Source: Anaerolineae bacterium (GTDB taxonomy: Bacteria > Chloroflexota > Anaerolineae > JAADDB01). From it: 8,560 nt of DNA. The DNA lies in the NCBI GenBank assembly GCA_015486895.1, contig WFQT01000487.1:1-8560 (forward strand). The letters are read 5' to 3'. The translations under genes were made by a program, and so were the position numbers. The notes beneath the pieces were generated by a model. It had not been told where the DNA came from. It was given only the letters and a program-made list of their open reading frames with translations, and ran no database searches. Of the stretch, positions 1 through 6,545 are shown piece after piece. Position 1 is the stretch's first letter, and each line of letters starts with the position of its first letter.

Positions 1-1
1 G

Positions 2-166
2 CCGCCGCTGCCCACGGCCACGCCGACAACTGAGCCGCCGCTGCCTACAGTTACGCCGACATCTATGCCGCCGCTGCCCACGGCCACGCCGACAATCGAG
101 CCGCTAACGCCGACGGCTACGCCAACATTTATGTCGCTGCATTATACGGCCACGCCGACAGCCGAG
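2..166 (+). repeat. 33-bp tandem coding repeat with 66-bp higher-order period
   Basis: Five consecutive 33-bp units (2-34, 35-67, 68-100, 101-133, 134-166) each encode an 11-residue block close to PPLPTATPT plus two residues. The last residue alternates Glu, Met, Glu, Met, Glu, so the true period is 22 residues (66 bp). After 166 the blocks shorten to 9, 7, 11, 9 and 12 residues up to the stop, which suggests unequal deletion within the array. Confidence 0.75.
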
Positions 167-313
167 CCGCCAACGCCCACGCCGACATTTGTGCCGCCCA
201 CGCCGACAGCCGAGCCGCCGCTGCCTACAGCTACACCGACATTTATGCCGCCAACGCCCACGCCGAGAGCCGAGCCGCCAATACCGACGGCTACACCAAC
301 CCCTACGTGGTAA
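2..313 (+). CDS. C-terminal end of a Pro/Thr-rich low-complexity protein (5' truncated)
   Basis: This is the 3' end of an open frame that runs off the left edge; 103 codons are visible before a TAA stop at 311-313. The peptide is almost entirely Pro, Thr, Ala and Glu, in units such as PPLPTATPT followed by two variable residues, and ends in PTPTW. No catalytic domain, membrane segment or sorting motif is visible in this part. Tails like this are typical of secreted or surface proteins of Chloroflexota, where they act as extended, possibly glycosylated linkers or stalks; that role is inference. The ATG at 65 is inside the repeat and is not the start. The opposite strand is also open here (142-357), but only as a by-product of the repeat. 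The gene converges on rfbB, with 121 bp between the stop codons. I am fairly sure it is coding and unsure what the whole protein does. Confidence 0.7.
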   Translation, partial: PPLPTATPTTEPPLPTVTPTSMPPLPTATPTIEPLTPTATPTFMSLHYTATPTAEPPTPTPTFVPPTPTAEPPLPTATPTFMPPTPTPRAEPPIPTATPTPTW

Positions 314-434
314 CTATGGGTACGTTTGCGTCGACAAAACTCGTGGTGTCCCCCCATGGTAGCCGGGTTGGAGAGGACACGATTTGACAGGAGCAGAGTC
401 GGGAGGAAGGGCGTAGTTCATTTCCGGCTAATCG

Positions 435-1457
435 TTATGGTTCTGTGGCAAGTCGTTCTCCGTACTGTTGCTGATAATACTCCTGGAAATCCCCTTCTTT
501 AACGGGACGCCACCACCATTCGTTTTCCAGGTACCATTGTACCGTTAGGCGAATCGCTTCTTGAGGCGTGTGGCGTGGTTGCCAGCCTAATGACTTGATT
601 TTGGCGATGTCTAAAGCATAGCGACGGTCGTGCCCCGGCCGATCGGTCACATGCTTAATGAGGTTGGGCGATTTTTTTAGCGTGTCTAAGATGATTTGCA
701 CCATCTCTAAGTTCTCTATCTCGGTGCCGGTGCCGATGTTGTAAATCTCCCCGATTTCTCCTTTGTGCAGGATCAAATCGATCGCCTCACAGTGATCAAG
801 CACGTACTGATAATCCCGCATCTGCCGGCCATCTCCGTAAACCGGTAGCGGCTGATCGTCTAAGGCATTGGTTGTGAATAGCGGTACGACTTTTTCGGGG
901 TATTGGTAAGGCCCGACGTTGTTAGAGCCCCGGCTAATGGTCACTGGCAGATTGTAGGTGGTATAGTAAGCACGTACTAATAAATCCCCCCCCGTCTTGC
1001 TGGCCGCGTAGGGGCTGCGGGGCGCTACCTGGTCGCTCTCGCGAGAGCGGTGCCCTGCCGGGATATGGCCATATACTTCATCAGTGCTAACTTGATGATA
1101 GCGCTGCAGGCCGAACTTGCGCACGGCCTCTAAGAGCACGTAAGTACCGTAAACGTCCGTTTGGATGAAAGCATCCGGGTCAAGGATGGAACGGTCGACG
1201 TGGGTTTCTGCCGCGAAATTCACGATAGTATCGATGTCATGTTGCCGGATGGTCTGCTCAACCATCTCGGCGTCGCAGATGTCACCGTGTACGAAGGCAT
1301 AACGCCGATCGTTAGTGATATCTTTTAAGCTGTTCAAGTTCCCTGCGTAAGTAAGCTTATCAAAAACCACAACACGGTAATCGTGATGGGATAGCAAATA
1401 GTGCACGAAATTGGCTCCTATAAAGCCAGCCCCACCGGTGATGAGGAGATTCTTCAT
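435..1457 (-). CDS. rfbB: dTDP-glucose 4,6-dehydratase
   Basis: A complete 340-residue short-chain dehydrogenase/reductase, the usual length for RmlB/RfbB. It removes water from dTDP-glucose to give dTDP-4-keto-6-deoxyglucose, the second step toward dTDP-rhamnose and other deoxysugars, using bound NAD in the cytoplasm. Visible motifs are the nucleotide-binding GGAGFIG at residues 8-14, FAAETHVDRS at 81-90, the catalytic STDEVYG at 124-130 (Thr125, Asp126, Glu127), the active-site pair Tyr150 and Lys154 in YAASK, then SNNVGPYQYPEK at about 178-189 and DRPGHDRRYALD near 281-292. The start is set by GGGAAGGA at 1463-1470, five bases before the ATG. No rmlA, rmlC, rmlD or glycosyltransferase is in the window, so it stands alone here. 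It is 664 bp from the upstream CHAT gene, so separate transcription is likely. The family call is very secure; the sugar finally made is unknown. Confidence 0.96.
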   Translation of the reverse strand: MKNLLITGGAGFIGANFVHYLLSHHDYRVVVFDKLTYAGNLNSLKDITNDRRYAFVHGDICDAEMVEQTIRQHDIDTIVNFAAETHVDRSILDPDAFIQTDVYGTYVLLEAVRKFGLQRYHQVSTDEVYGHIPAGHRSRESDQVAPRSPYAASKTGGDLLVRAYYTTYNLPVTISRGSNNVGPYQYPEKVVPLFTTNALDDQPLPVYGDGRQMRDYQYVLDHCEAIDLILHKGEIGEIYNIGTGTEIENLEMVQIILDTLKKSPNLIKHVTDRPGHDRRYALDIAKIKSLGWQPRHTPQEAIRLTVQWYLENEWWWRPVKEGDFQEYYQQQYGERLATEP

Positions 1458-1616
1458 ATTTGTCCTTCCCTTTCAGGAGATTTTCCCTGTATTTTCATAT
1501 CCTGGTCTTTGCTCCGCAAACAGGACACAGATAATGCTGATGCACGCAGATTGCTGTTGGTTCGCAAACAGGCTTATCGTAACCGCCGCAGTAAGGATTA
1601 TGCAAAATGCTATGTC

Positions 1617-1633
1617 CCTGATCCGTGATCAGG
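1617..1633. repeat. 17-bp palindrome, possible operator or hairpin
   Basis: CCTGATC and GATCAGG form perfect 7-bp arms around a 3-base centre (CGT). It lies 160 bp upstream of the rfbB start. A symmetric site of this size could bind a dimeric regulator or form a small hairpin; neither is shown by the sequence alone. Confidence 0.4.
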
Positions 1634-1718
1634 CGTTACAATACTTATTCTCATCGTTATGTAGTGAGCGCAAACGATCATGGCGATTGCATCCTATAGG
1701 ACATATTCTAACGCTCCG

Positions 1719-1769
1719 CCCGGAGGTTGTTAAGCACTTGCATATCCTATCTAATTTCTATCCTCCGGG
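1719..1769. repeat. inverted repeat with 8-bp arms
   Basis: CCCGGAGG (1719-1726) and CCTCCGGG (1762-1769) are perfect inverted arms with a 35-base A/T-rich loop. No T-tract follows on either strand, so it does not read as a terminator. Confidence 0.4.
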
Positions 1770-1797
1770 ACAAGTTGCTTACTATACACTGGTGCAT

Positions 1798-1840
1798 TGC
1801 CTGTCTGTGGTTCTGGCACAGGCGGGCACGCAGACAGGCA
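1798..1840. repeat. inverted repeat with 10-bp perfect arms
   Basis: TGCCTGTCTG (1798-1807) and CAGACAGGCA (1831-1840) are perfect inverted arms around a 23-base G/C-rich loop. Four more pairs (GGTG 1791-1794 with CACC 1841-1844) extend the stem past a 3-base bulge. No T-run follows on either strand. It could be a REP-like element or part of a decayed mobile element. Confidence 0.5.
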
Positions 1841-1933
1841 CACCATAGCAGATGAACATTACCACCGCTATAGTTGCATTCGTGATGCGGCGGGTTTTAC
1901 CGGGAAGCTTATCTTCGGAGAAGGGATTTATTC

Positions 1934-1978
1934 GGGGGACACCCCCAGGAAGCCCTCTCTCAGGGGTAACACCCCCTG
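1934..1978. repeat. tandem G/C-run hairpins
   Basis: Two hairpins built on homopolymer runs sit 14 bases apart. The first is GGGGG-ACA-CCCCC (1934-1946); the second is CAGGGG-TAACAC-CCCCTG (1961-1978). They also resemble each other as direct repeats about 27-30 bp apart. A further run of six C follows at 1979-1984, so the minus strand carries several closely spaced G-runs. This looks like a dispersed repeat rather than coding sequence. Confidence 0.5.
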
Positions 1979-2121
1979 CCCCCCACGAAAATGGTCGGCG
2001 ACGTCGCAGTCGGTCTTTCATATTGCGCGATCAGGTTACCGCTTAACGATGATGCTTGCCGTTCACGGCGCTAAAGCCAGGGTCCAATAGCATCCTCCTT
2101 TGCTTGGCGTTAAAGTTGTTT

Positions 2122-4965
2122 TCAGGGGTGAGACGACGGGACACTGCTTTGCATCAAAGTGAAAGGTGCCCAGAAATAAGGGTGTAGATCGGGTTCGTCC
2201 TGCACTATTTCGTTCATGGCGGCGTTTAGGGCCATGGCCGGGTCGGCCAGCAAGTCCGGTTGGCTGTAAAAGCGTGCCATCAGTTGCGCGGCCATGGGAT
2301 CATGGACACCCCACTGTGCTGTTATGACAGCCTCTGCCCCGGCGGCTAAGAAAGCGTGACCTAAGCTGAGCAAATCACCTCCCCTGACTCTTCCTCGCCC
2401 CGTTGCACAGGCGCTCAGAACGATGAGCGGCCGGTTCAAGCGGGTGGCTGCCAGGTCATGTAGGGTTAACTTGCCCCGGTGAAGCTGGATATAGGAAAAA
2501 AGAGGACTGTCTGGTCGGAAGACTGCATGGGCTGCTAAGTGAACTATATCGGCAGCGGTAGCGGTAGCCAGGACCGCTTCGACAGTAGTTTCTTTTTCAG
2601 TTAGTACAGTGGCCCCTGGCAGCAAGCTGGCTATCTTGGCCGCTTCGGATTCCACGTTGGGTAAACGGCCATCCATGCTATAAGCGCCTACCAGCGCTTT
2701 GCCGGTGCGTTGCTGTGGTGGCCGGGACGGCATGCGCAGCACCTGTAATCCCGGCAAGTAAGAGATGTCGAATTGCTGTAGCCGGTATTGTTCTCCGTCG
2801 TAAAGAGCGGCCCAGGGGAGATCGTTCAAGCTGCCAAAGGGCACGATAAATAAGCGTTTTTTGTGGCGCAGTAAAGGCATTAGAGGGACGAGCAAAGCGG
2901 CATCTAACTGGCGGAGCAATGTTTGTCCACTGTGCAATAGAAATCGTCGCTGATTCCCTCTAGCCTGGGGCGCGAAGTACTGTACTTGTGTTAAGTGACT
3001 CAGCCACTGTTGGTGCAGCGACTCGACCTCCGCCCAGCGGCACAATGGCTGTGGTGTTGCGGCACCTGCTGCCGTTATCGGAAAGGCCCAAAGATCGTCC
3101 TCCACCCGGAAGTAGGCAACTGTGAGCATATCCTGGGGGAGGCTGGCGCCCCAGGAAGACTCAGTCGGCACGGCAACTGGGGCGTAGCCGCCTAAAAGTT
3201 GTAGTTGCTCCCAAGTGCGATTAATTTCCTGCTCCAACGTTTGTAGGGATTCCTTCTCTTGCCGGCCTTCCGCTATTGGTCCCTGCAGGAAAGAGAGGAG
3301 AGGCGATTCACCGTCGTAAGCCCAAGTCCAGGCGGCCTTCAAGTTCTGTAGATGTTGCCAGGTATCTACCCAGTGATGTGTCGGCGATGTTTCCGATTGT
3401 AACTGCAAGAGATCGTCCATTAGGGCTACAGACTGAATCTGCCTCAGCGTATCTAACGCCTGTCCAGTCTCGCCGAGGGTGACAGCCGCTCGAAGGGCAA
3501 GCTCAAAATAAGGTAGTTTGTCGACTAAAAAGGCAGCGCGGTAAGTTCGAGAGGGAATTAGCCGTCTCATCTCGCTTAGGATTGCGACTGCTGCCTGGCC
3601 GTGTCGGAGAGCATCCTGCCATTTTCCTTTACTGGCCGCTACCTGGGCTATCCCGAAGTAAGCAGCCGTTTGTAAAGGTAACAAACCGTGTTTTGCTGCC
3701 AGTCGCTCTATTTGTTGGAAGTCATTCATCGCGATTTCCTGGCGTCCCAATTGCCGGGCACTTTCAGCAACAAGAAGCCAGCTCTCCGCCTGCAAAAGAG
3801 GAGAATCGACAAGCAACGATCGGCGCAGCAAGTCGGAAGATAGAGAATGTGCCCTTGCCGCCTGACCTTGGCGGAGGGCTAGGCGTGCCTGGGCAAGTTG
3901 CACCCGGAATTGGTGCCGCGGCAATGACAGCTCGGCAAGCTTGGCATTGGCATATTTGAACTGTTTGTCGGCGATTGCGTACTCGCCTTCCCCGGCTGCT
4001 GCTTCGCCCCAGACGTAGTTGGCGAGAGCCTCAGCGTAGTGCAAAGCTTTCTGCCGGGAGAACTGACTGGCTTTTTGCGCTAGACGAGTTGCCTCGGCAA
4101 AGAGATTAAGGTGTAAGTTTACCCAAGCCTCGTAGAGATCAACATCGGCTTGCAACGCTTGCTCATGTAGTTCAGCGGCCAAAGGCCGAGCTTCCTGTAG
4201 CTCGCGCAGCGCCTGCCCGTAAGCTCCCTGGCGCAAGTGCAAGAAGGCTAGGTTCACAAGAAGCCGGGGGAGATCGACTTGGTTGCCGGTTTGTCGGTAA
4301 ATTTCACCGGCGGCCCTATATTTCTCCTCGGCAACCCTGAAACGGCCCATATTTTGCAGGGTTAACGCTTGATTGCTGTAATTGCGACCGATCTCATCCA
4401 GGATATCTAACTGCTGGTAAAGTGCGATGGCTTCATCGTAAGCATGTAGCGCTGCCGGATAAGCACCTTGAACATCATAAGCAATGCCGGTGTTTGACCA
4501 GAGGATAGCCAGGCGGTACTTATCGTCGTGAGCTTTCAGCAACGGCTTGATTTCCCCGGCCAGCGCTAATGCCTCTTGACTCTTGCCTTGTTCGGCCAAA
4601 GCGAAAACGTGGCCGACCGCCATCTGGGCAGCTTCTAAAGGCCGGCCTATGGCGTGGAATTTCTGCCAACAGCGGTCAAAGTAGTGATTGGCTGCCGATA
4701 GTTCGCCGTTGTAAAGCGCTGCATTGCCCGCTATCCACGCCACCATGGCTTCACCGAAAGTATTGCGGCTGCGGCGGGCAACACGTTGAATGGCTTGAGT
4801 TGCTGTAAACATCTGGCCGGGGGCAGTGAAGCGATAACGCTCTATGGCTTGCTTGCATTGCCACCAGAAAGCTTCGTCGTCGGCCAGATAGCCGTGTTGT
4901 TGCCACCATTCCTCGGTTGCTTTGCACTCTTTTTGTTGGATTAATTGTAGGATGGCACTGTTCAT
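2122..4965 (-). CDS. TPR-CHAT domain protein, putative caspase-like cysteine protease
   Basis: A complete 947-residue protein. The N-terminal half is helical with TPR-like repeats, the clearest at about 153-186, 194-227, 232-267, 312-347, 353-383, 393-427 and 433-466. A helical linker follows (about 500-600), and the C-terminal CHAT domain spans about 670-940. CHAT is a clan CD (caspase/separase-like) peptidase fold; its expected His-Cys dyad is present as His813 in HLAAHA and Cys853 in LSACATG, with a typical GGDLLSLGHAFLAAGA stretch after it. No signal peptide or membrane segment is seen, so it is probably cytoplasmic. In characterised TPR-CHAT proteins such as Csx29 of type III-E CRISPR, the TPR part gates the protease, but no CRISPR genes are here. 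It starts 13 bp after the metallophosphoesterase stop with no strong ribosome site (GAAGCATAACTCTTC precedes the ATG), which suggests translational coupling. The protease call is secure by motif; substrate and role are unknown. Confidence 0.93.
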   Translation of the reverse strand: MNSAILQLIQQKECKATEEWWQQHGYLADDEAFWWQCKQAIERYRFTAPGQMFTATQAIQRVARRSRNTFGEAMVAWIAGNAALYNGELSAANHYFDRCWQKFHAIGRPLEAAQMAVGHVFALAEQGKSQEALALAGEIKPLLKAHDDKYRLAILWSNTGIAYDVQGAYPAALHAYDEAIALYQQLDILDEIGRNYSNQALTLQNMGRFRVAEEKYRAAGEIYRQTGNQVDLPRLLVNLAFLHLRQGAYGQALRELQEARPLAAELHEQALQADVDLYEAWVNLHLNLFAEATRLAQKASQFSRQKALHYAEALANYVWGEAAAGEGEYAIADKQFKYANAKLAELSLPRHQFRVQLAQARLALRQGQAARAHSLSSDLLRRSLLVDSPLLQAESWLLVAESARQLGRQEIAMNDFQQIERLAAKHGLLPLQTAAYFGIAQVAASKGKWQDALRHGQAAVAILSEMRRLIPSRTYRAAFLVDKLPYFELALRAAVTLGETGQALDTLRQIQSVALMDDLLQLQSETSPTHHWVDTWQHLQNLKAAWTWAYDGESPLLSFLQGPIAEGRQEKESLQTLEQEINRTWEQLQLLGGYAPVAVPTESSWGASLPQDMLTVAYFRVEDDLWAFPITAAGAATPQPLCRWAEVESLHQQWLSHLTQVQYFAPQARGNQRRFLLHSGQTLLRQLDAALLVPLMPLLRHKKRLFIVPFGSLNDLPWAALYDGEQYRLQQFDISYLPGLQVLRMPSRPPQQRTGKALVGAYSMDGRLPNVESEAAKIASLLPGATVLTEKETTVEAVLATATAADIVHLAAHAVFRPDSPLFSYIQLHRGKLTLHDLAATRLNRPLIVLSACATGRGRVRGGDLLSLGHAFLAAGAEAVITAQWGVHDPMAAQLMARFYSQPDLLADPAMALNAAMNEIVQDEPDLHPYFWAPFTLMQSSVPSSHP

Positions 4966-4978
4966 GAAGAGTTATGCT

Positions 4979-6109
4979 TCACTTTTTTATTCTTGCACGT
5001 AGGCGAAGGCCTTCTGCGAGTGGCTTTAGTAATGACATTACCGGACTGAGGTAAGATGAGCAGTTACGATTCCCGGTAACATCTAGCGTCTGCCAGCCCG
5101 ACTTGCGCTGATTGCCAGGACAGTGGTCACGGCGCAGTTCGATTTGCACCAACTCTGGCCGGCAGCCAAAGCGGAAAGGGAAACTCTCTCCTAAGCCGCA
5201 AGTTACGAAGAGCCAACGACCATTACTACGTCGCCAGCCGCTGGCGTTCTTCCGTCCCAAGTGCGTTCCCTGGCTGTGCACCGATCCTAATACTGGCAAC
5301 ACGATTTGCCCCCCGTGAGTATGGCCTGAGAGGACTAATTGAACCCCCGGCCAATCTTGCAGGAGGACTCCGTCCGGGTTATGAGTCAGCAAAATCCGGA
5401 ACTTGGACGCTGGCGCTAACGCGATGGGATCGTTCACGTCGCCCTCAGTGATGTCATTTATGCCCACAAACTGTAGAGAATCTGGCGCCTTGTCTAGCCA
5501 GTCCCACGTTGTATTGTGAAGCACTTGAACACCGGCTCGCTGCAATTGTTCTTGCAGGCTGTTTATATCATTATACTTCGTTGGAGCCCGTAGGGGAAGG
5601 TCAAGAGCCAATGCAGTGGATAAGTGCCAAATTTCATAGAGGCGACGAGCCAGGCGCCGGGCACGCTGCCCCAAGGCGCCTGACTTCTTCATGTCCGGCA
5701 CTAAATTAAAGATAACGCGGTTTAGGTCATAGGTAACGTAGTCATGGTTGCCCAGCACCGCTAGTCGTGCTGGGGCGGGAGGCAATGCCTGCAATAGCGT
5801 CTTCACGCTGCTTAAGCCGCCGTCATCGTGCAAGAAGTCGCCTAAGAAAAGTTGTATGTCGCTGGGCAATTTCCGGCTATGAGCAATGATGTTCTGGAGC
5901 TTCTTCTGTTCTACGCTACCATACCCTTTGAAGTGCAGATCGGAGAAAATTAGCAATCGGGTGCCAGAAAGTGCTTCCGGAAGCGCTTCGTGCCAGAAGC
6001 AATATCGTCTGACCTGCACTAGCGTTGGCTCGATCCAATGGGCATAGGCAATCATCAGGATAACCCCAATGCTTAGAATGAGCGCCAGTATCCATGCTGC
6101 CGTCAACAT
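4979..6109 (-). CDS. membrane-anchored calcineurin-like metallophosphoesterase
   Basis: A complete 376-residue protein resembling the YkuE/YaeI group of calcineurin-like phosphoesterases. All expected metal-ligand motifs are present: SDLH (Asp57, His59), GD (Asp91), GNHD (Asn121, His122), LTHNPD (His243) and GHTHGGQ (His263, His265). A single hydrophobic segment at about 4-24, with no clear cleavage site, indicates an N-terminal membrane anchor. The family hydrolyses phosphate esters or pyrophosphates, in some members of lipids or cell-wall intermediates; the substrate here is unknown. About 60 residues, basic in part (roughly 124-185), separate GNHD from the following part of the fold, and a Cys-containing basic tail (about 328-376) extends beyond the last core strand. 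Both seem longer than in compact relatives. It is the first gene of a probable operon with the TPR-CHAT gene. AGGAGG at 6121-6126 supports the start. Confidence 0.92.
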   Translation of the reverse strand: MLTAAWILALILSIGVILMIAYAHWIEPTLVQVRRYCFWHEALPEALSGTRLLIFSDLHFKGYGSVEQKKLQNIIAHSRKLPSDIQLFLGDFLHDDGGLSSVKTLLQALPPAPARLAVLGNHDYVTYDLNRVIFNLVPDMKKSGALGQRARRLARRLYEIWHLSTALALDLPLRAPTKYNDINSLQEQLQRAGVQVLHNTTWDWLDKAPDSLQFVGINDITEGDVNDPIALAPASKFRILLTHNPDGVLLQDWPGVQLVLSGHTHGGQIVLPVLGSVHSQGTHLGRKNASGWRRSNGRWLFVTCGLGESFPFRFGCRPELVQIELRRDHCPGNQRKSGWQTLDVTGNRNCSSYLSPVMSLLKPLAEGLRLRARIKK

Positions 6110-6120
6110 AAAGATATTTA

Positions 6121-6126
6121 CCTCCT
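6121..6126 (-). promoter_or_regulatory. Shine-Dalgarno site of the metallophosphoesterase gene
   Basis: The minus strand reads AGGAGG, 11 bases before the ATG at 6109, and fixes that start, which also keeps the membrane anchor. Just upstream, a 13-bp palindrome CTGGCTAAGCCAG (6130-6142) could form a hairpin or bind a regulator close to the ribosome site. Confidence 0.7.
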
Positions 6127-6155
6127 CACCTGGCTAAGCCAGAACCAAAAAACCA

Positions 6156-6295
6156 AACGCAGAGTCGCGAAGAAGCAAAGTTGCTTATTTTTCTCTCTGT
6201 GTGCTAATACCGCTCCAATCCTATCTTGGCCCAGTCGCTCCAGTCTGGTTGGCTACTTTTTCTTTGCGTCTTGATGACCTTTGTGGCCTGGCGTT
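6156..6295. repeat. degenerate inverted repeat, AACGC...GCAAAG type
   Basis: The left copy (6156-6180) begins AACGCAGAG and ends GCAAAG. The right copy (6262-6295) read on the minus strand begins AACGCCAGG and ends GACGCAAAG. Termini match but the interior is diverged and unequal in length (25 versus 34 bases). Short AACGCAGAG/GCAAAG-type sequences of this kind recur in intergenic DNA of many bacterial genomes, as I recall; a genome-wide count would be needed to confirm that here. Confidence 0.4.
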
Positions 6296-6376
6296 AAATT
6301 TTCGTCCAGTGTACGAGAATTTCACTGATAAGGTACTTATACCCCATTAGAGGCTATTGCCGCTGATTTAGCGTTA

Positions 6377-6462
6377 GGCGGTAAGAGTCTGTCTCTCGGC
6401 AAGAAAGTACTGATGAGGTAGTGTCGGTGTGCAGATAAGACCTGCCATGCTGTCTTACCGCC
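6377..6462 (-). other. long-range stem with competing hairpin, possible structured leader
   Basis: GGCGGTAAGA (6377-6386) and TCTTACCGCC (6453-6462) are perfect 10-bp inverted arms 66 bases apart. The right arm overlaps GTCTTA (6452-6457), which can instead pair with TAAGAC (6436-6441) around a 10-base loop, so the two pairings exclude each other. If transcribed on the minus strand, this would lie in the leader of the metallophosphoesterase-CHAT unit. I recognise no known riboswitch class. Confidence 0.35.
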
Positions 6463-6476
6463 GAAAATAGGACCTA

Positions 6477-6520
6477 ACCCCTGGCTGACCGCCCATTTGG
6501 GCGGTCAGCCACAGAGGGGT
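6477..6520 (-). terminator. strong hairpin after the beta-CASP ribonuclease gene
   Basis: GGCTGACCGCCC (6483-6494) and GGGCGGTCAGCC (6499-6510) form a perfect 12-bp stem with an ATTT loop. ACCCCT (6477-6482) and AGGGGT (6515-6520) add six pairs past a 4-base bulge. It lies about 25 bases beyond the stop of the 6546-7958 gene. On the minus strand only a weak T-run (CCTATTTTC) follows after about 12 bases, so it is either an atypical intrinsic terminator or a 3'-protecting hairpin. Confidence 0.65.
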
Positions 6521-6545
6521 CGCCTCTACTTTCCCGGGGAACGAC

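Larger units (their letters stand above)
1458..2121. other. gene-free 664-bp interval rich in palindromes and repeats
   Basis: I see no convincing gene: the open frames on both strands are short, lack ribosome sites, cross strong hairpins and match no family I know. The interval holds the rfbB upstream region, where a 10-bp direct repeat CGCAAACAGG occurs at 1515-1524 and 1563-1572. It also holds several palindromes: TCCTATAGGA at 1692-1701, GCGACGTCGC at 1998-2007 and GCCGT/ACGGC around a 2-base centre at 2058-2069. Larger repeats are listed separately. No clear sigma70 promoter stands out for rfbB, and no U-tract terminator follows the CHAT gene. The density of symmetric elements suggests accumulated or decayed repeat DNA. 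Confidence 0.6.
6110..6545 (-). other. 436-bp gene-free region upstream of the metallophosphoesterase-CHAT unit
   Basis: No open frame here looks coding. From the right it holds the terminator-like hairpin of the beta-CASP gene, a 10-bp inverted repeat with an alternative pairing (6377-6462), a TATAAG on the minus strand (6336-6341) without a good -35 partner, a degenerate repeat pair (6156-6295), and the ribosome site. The operon promoter should lie here because a strong hairpin separates it from the upstream gene, but I cannot place it with confidence. Confidence 0.55.

Noticed and set aside
142..357. Minus-strand frame of Gly/Val-rich repeats opposite the Pro/Thr tail
   Set aside because: It mirrors the PT repeat. 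The plus frame gives a known style of protein tail, while the minus frame has no ribosome site and continues into non-coding sequence.
1411..2090. Several short open frames between rfbB and the CHAT gene
   Set aside because: They overlap on both strands, cross hairpins and G/C runs, have no good ribosome sites and resemble no family I know.
2041..2121. Possible terminator or integron-like site after the CHAT gene
   Set aside because: The GCCGT/ACGGC hairpin has no T-run, and I found no attC core-site pattern.
2122..4965. CRISPR type III-E (Craspase) locus suggested by the TPR-CHAT protein
   Set aside because: No gRAMP/Cas7-11, Cas1 or repeat array is in the window; TPR-CHAT proteins are common outside CRISPR.
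6250..6300. Resemblance to a c-di-GMP (GEMM) riboswitch because of GACGCAAAG on the minus strand
   Set aside because: The rest of the GEMM consensus and its two helices are absent; the word is better explained by the degenerate AACGC...GCAAAG repeat.
6390..6475. Possible hammerhead ribozyme: CTGATGAG near 6410 and GAAAA at 6463
   Set aside because: No convincing stem II joins the two boxes, and the flanks do not form stems I and III with a cleavage site. The core word alone occurs often by chance.
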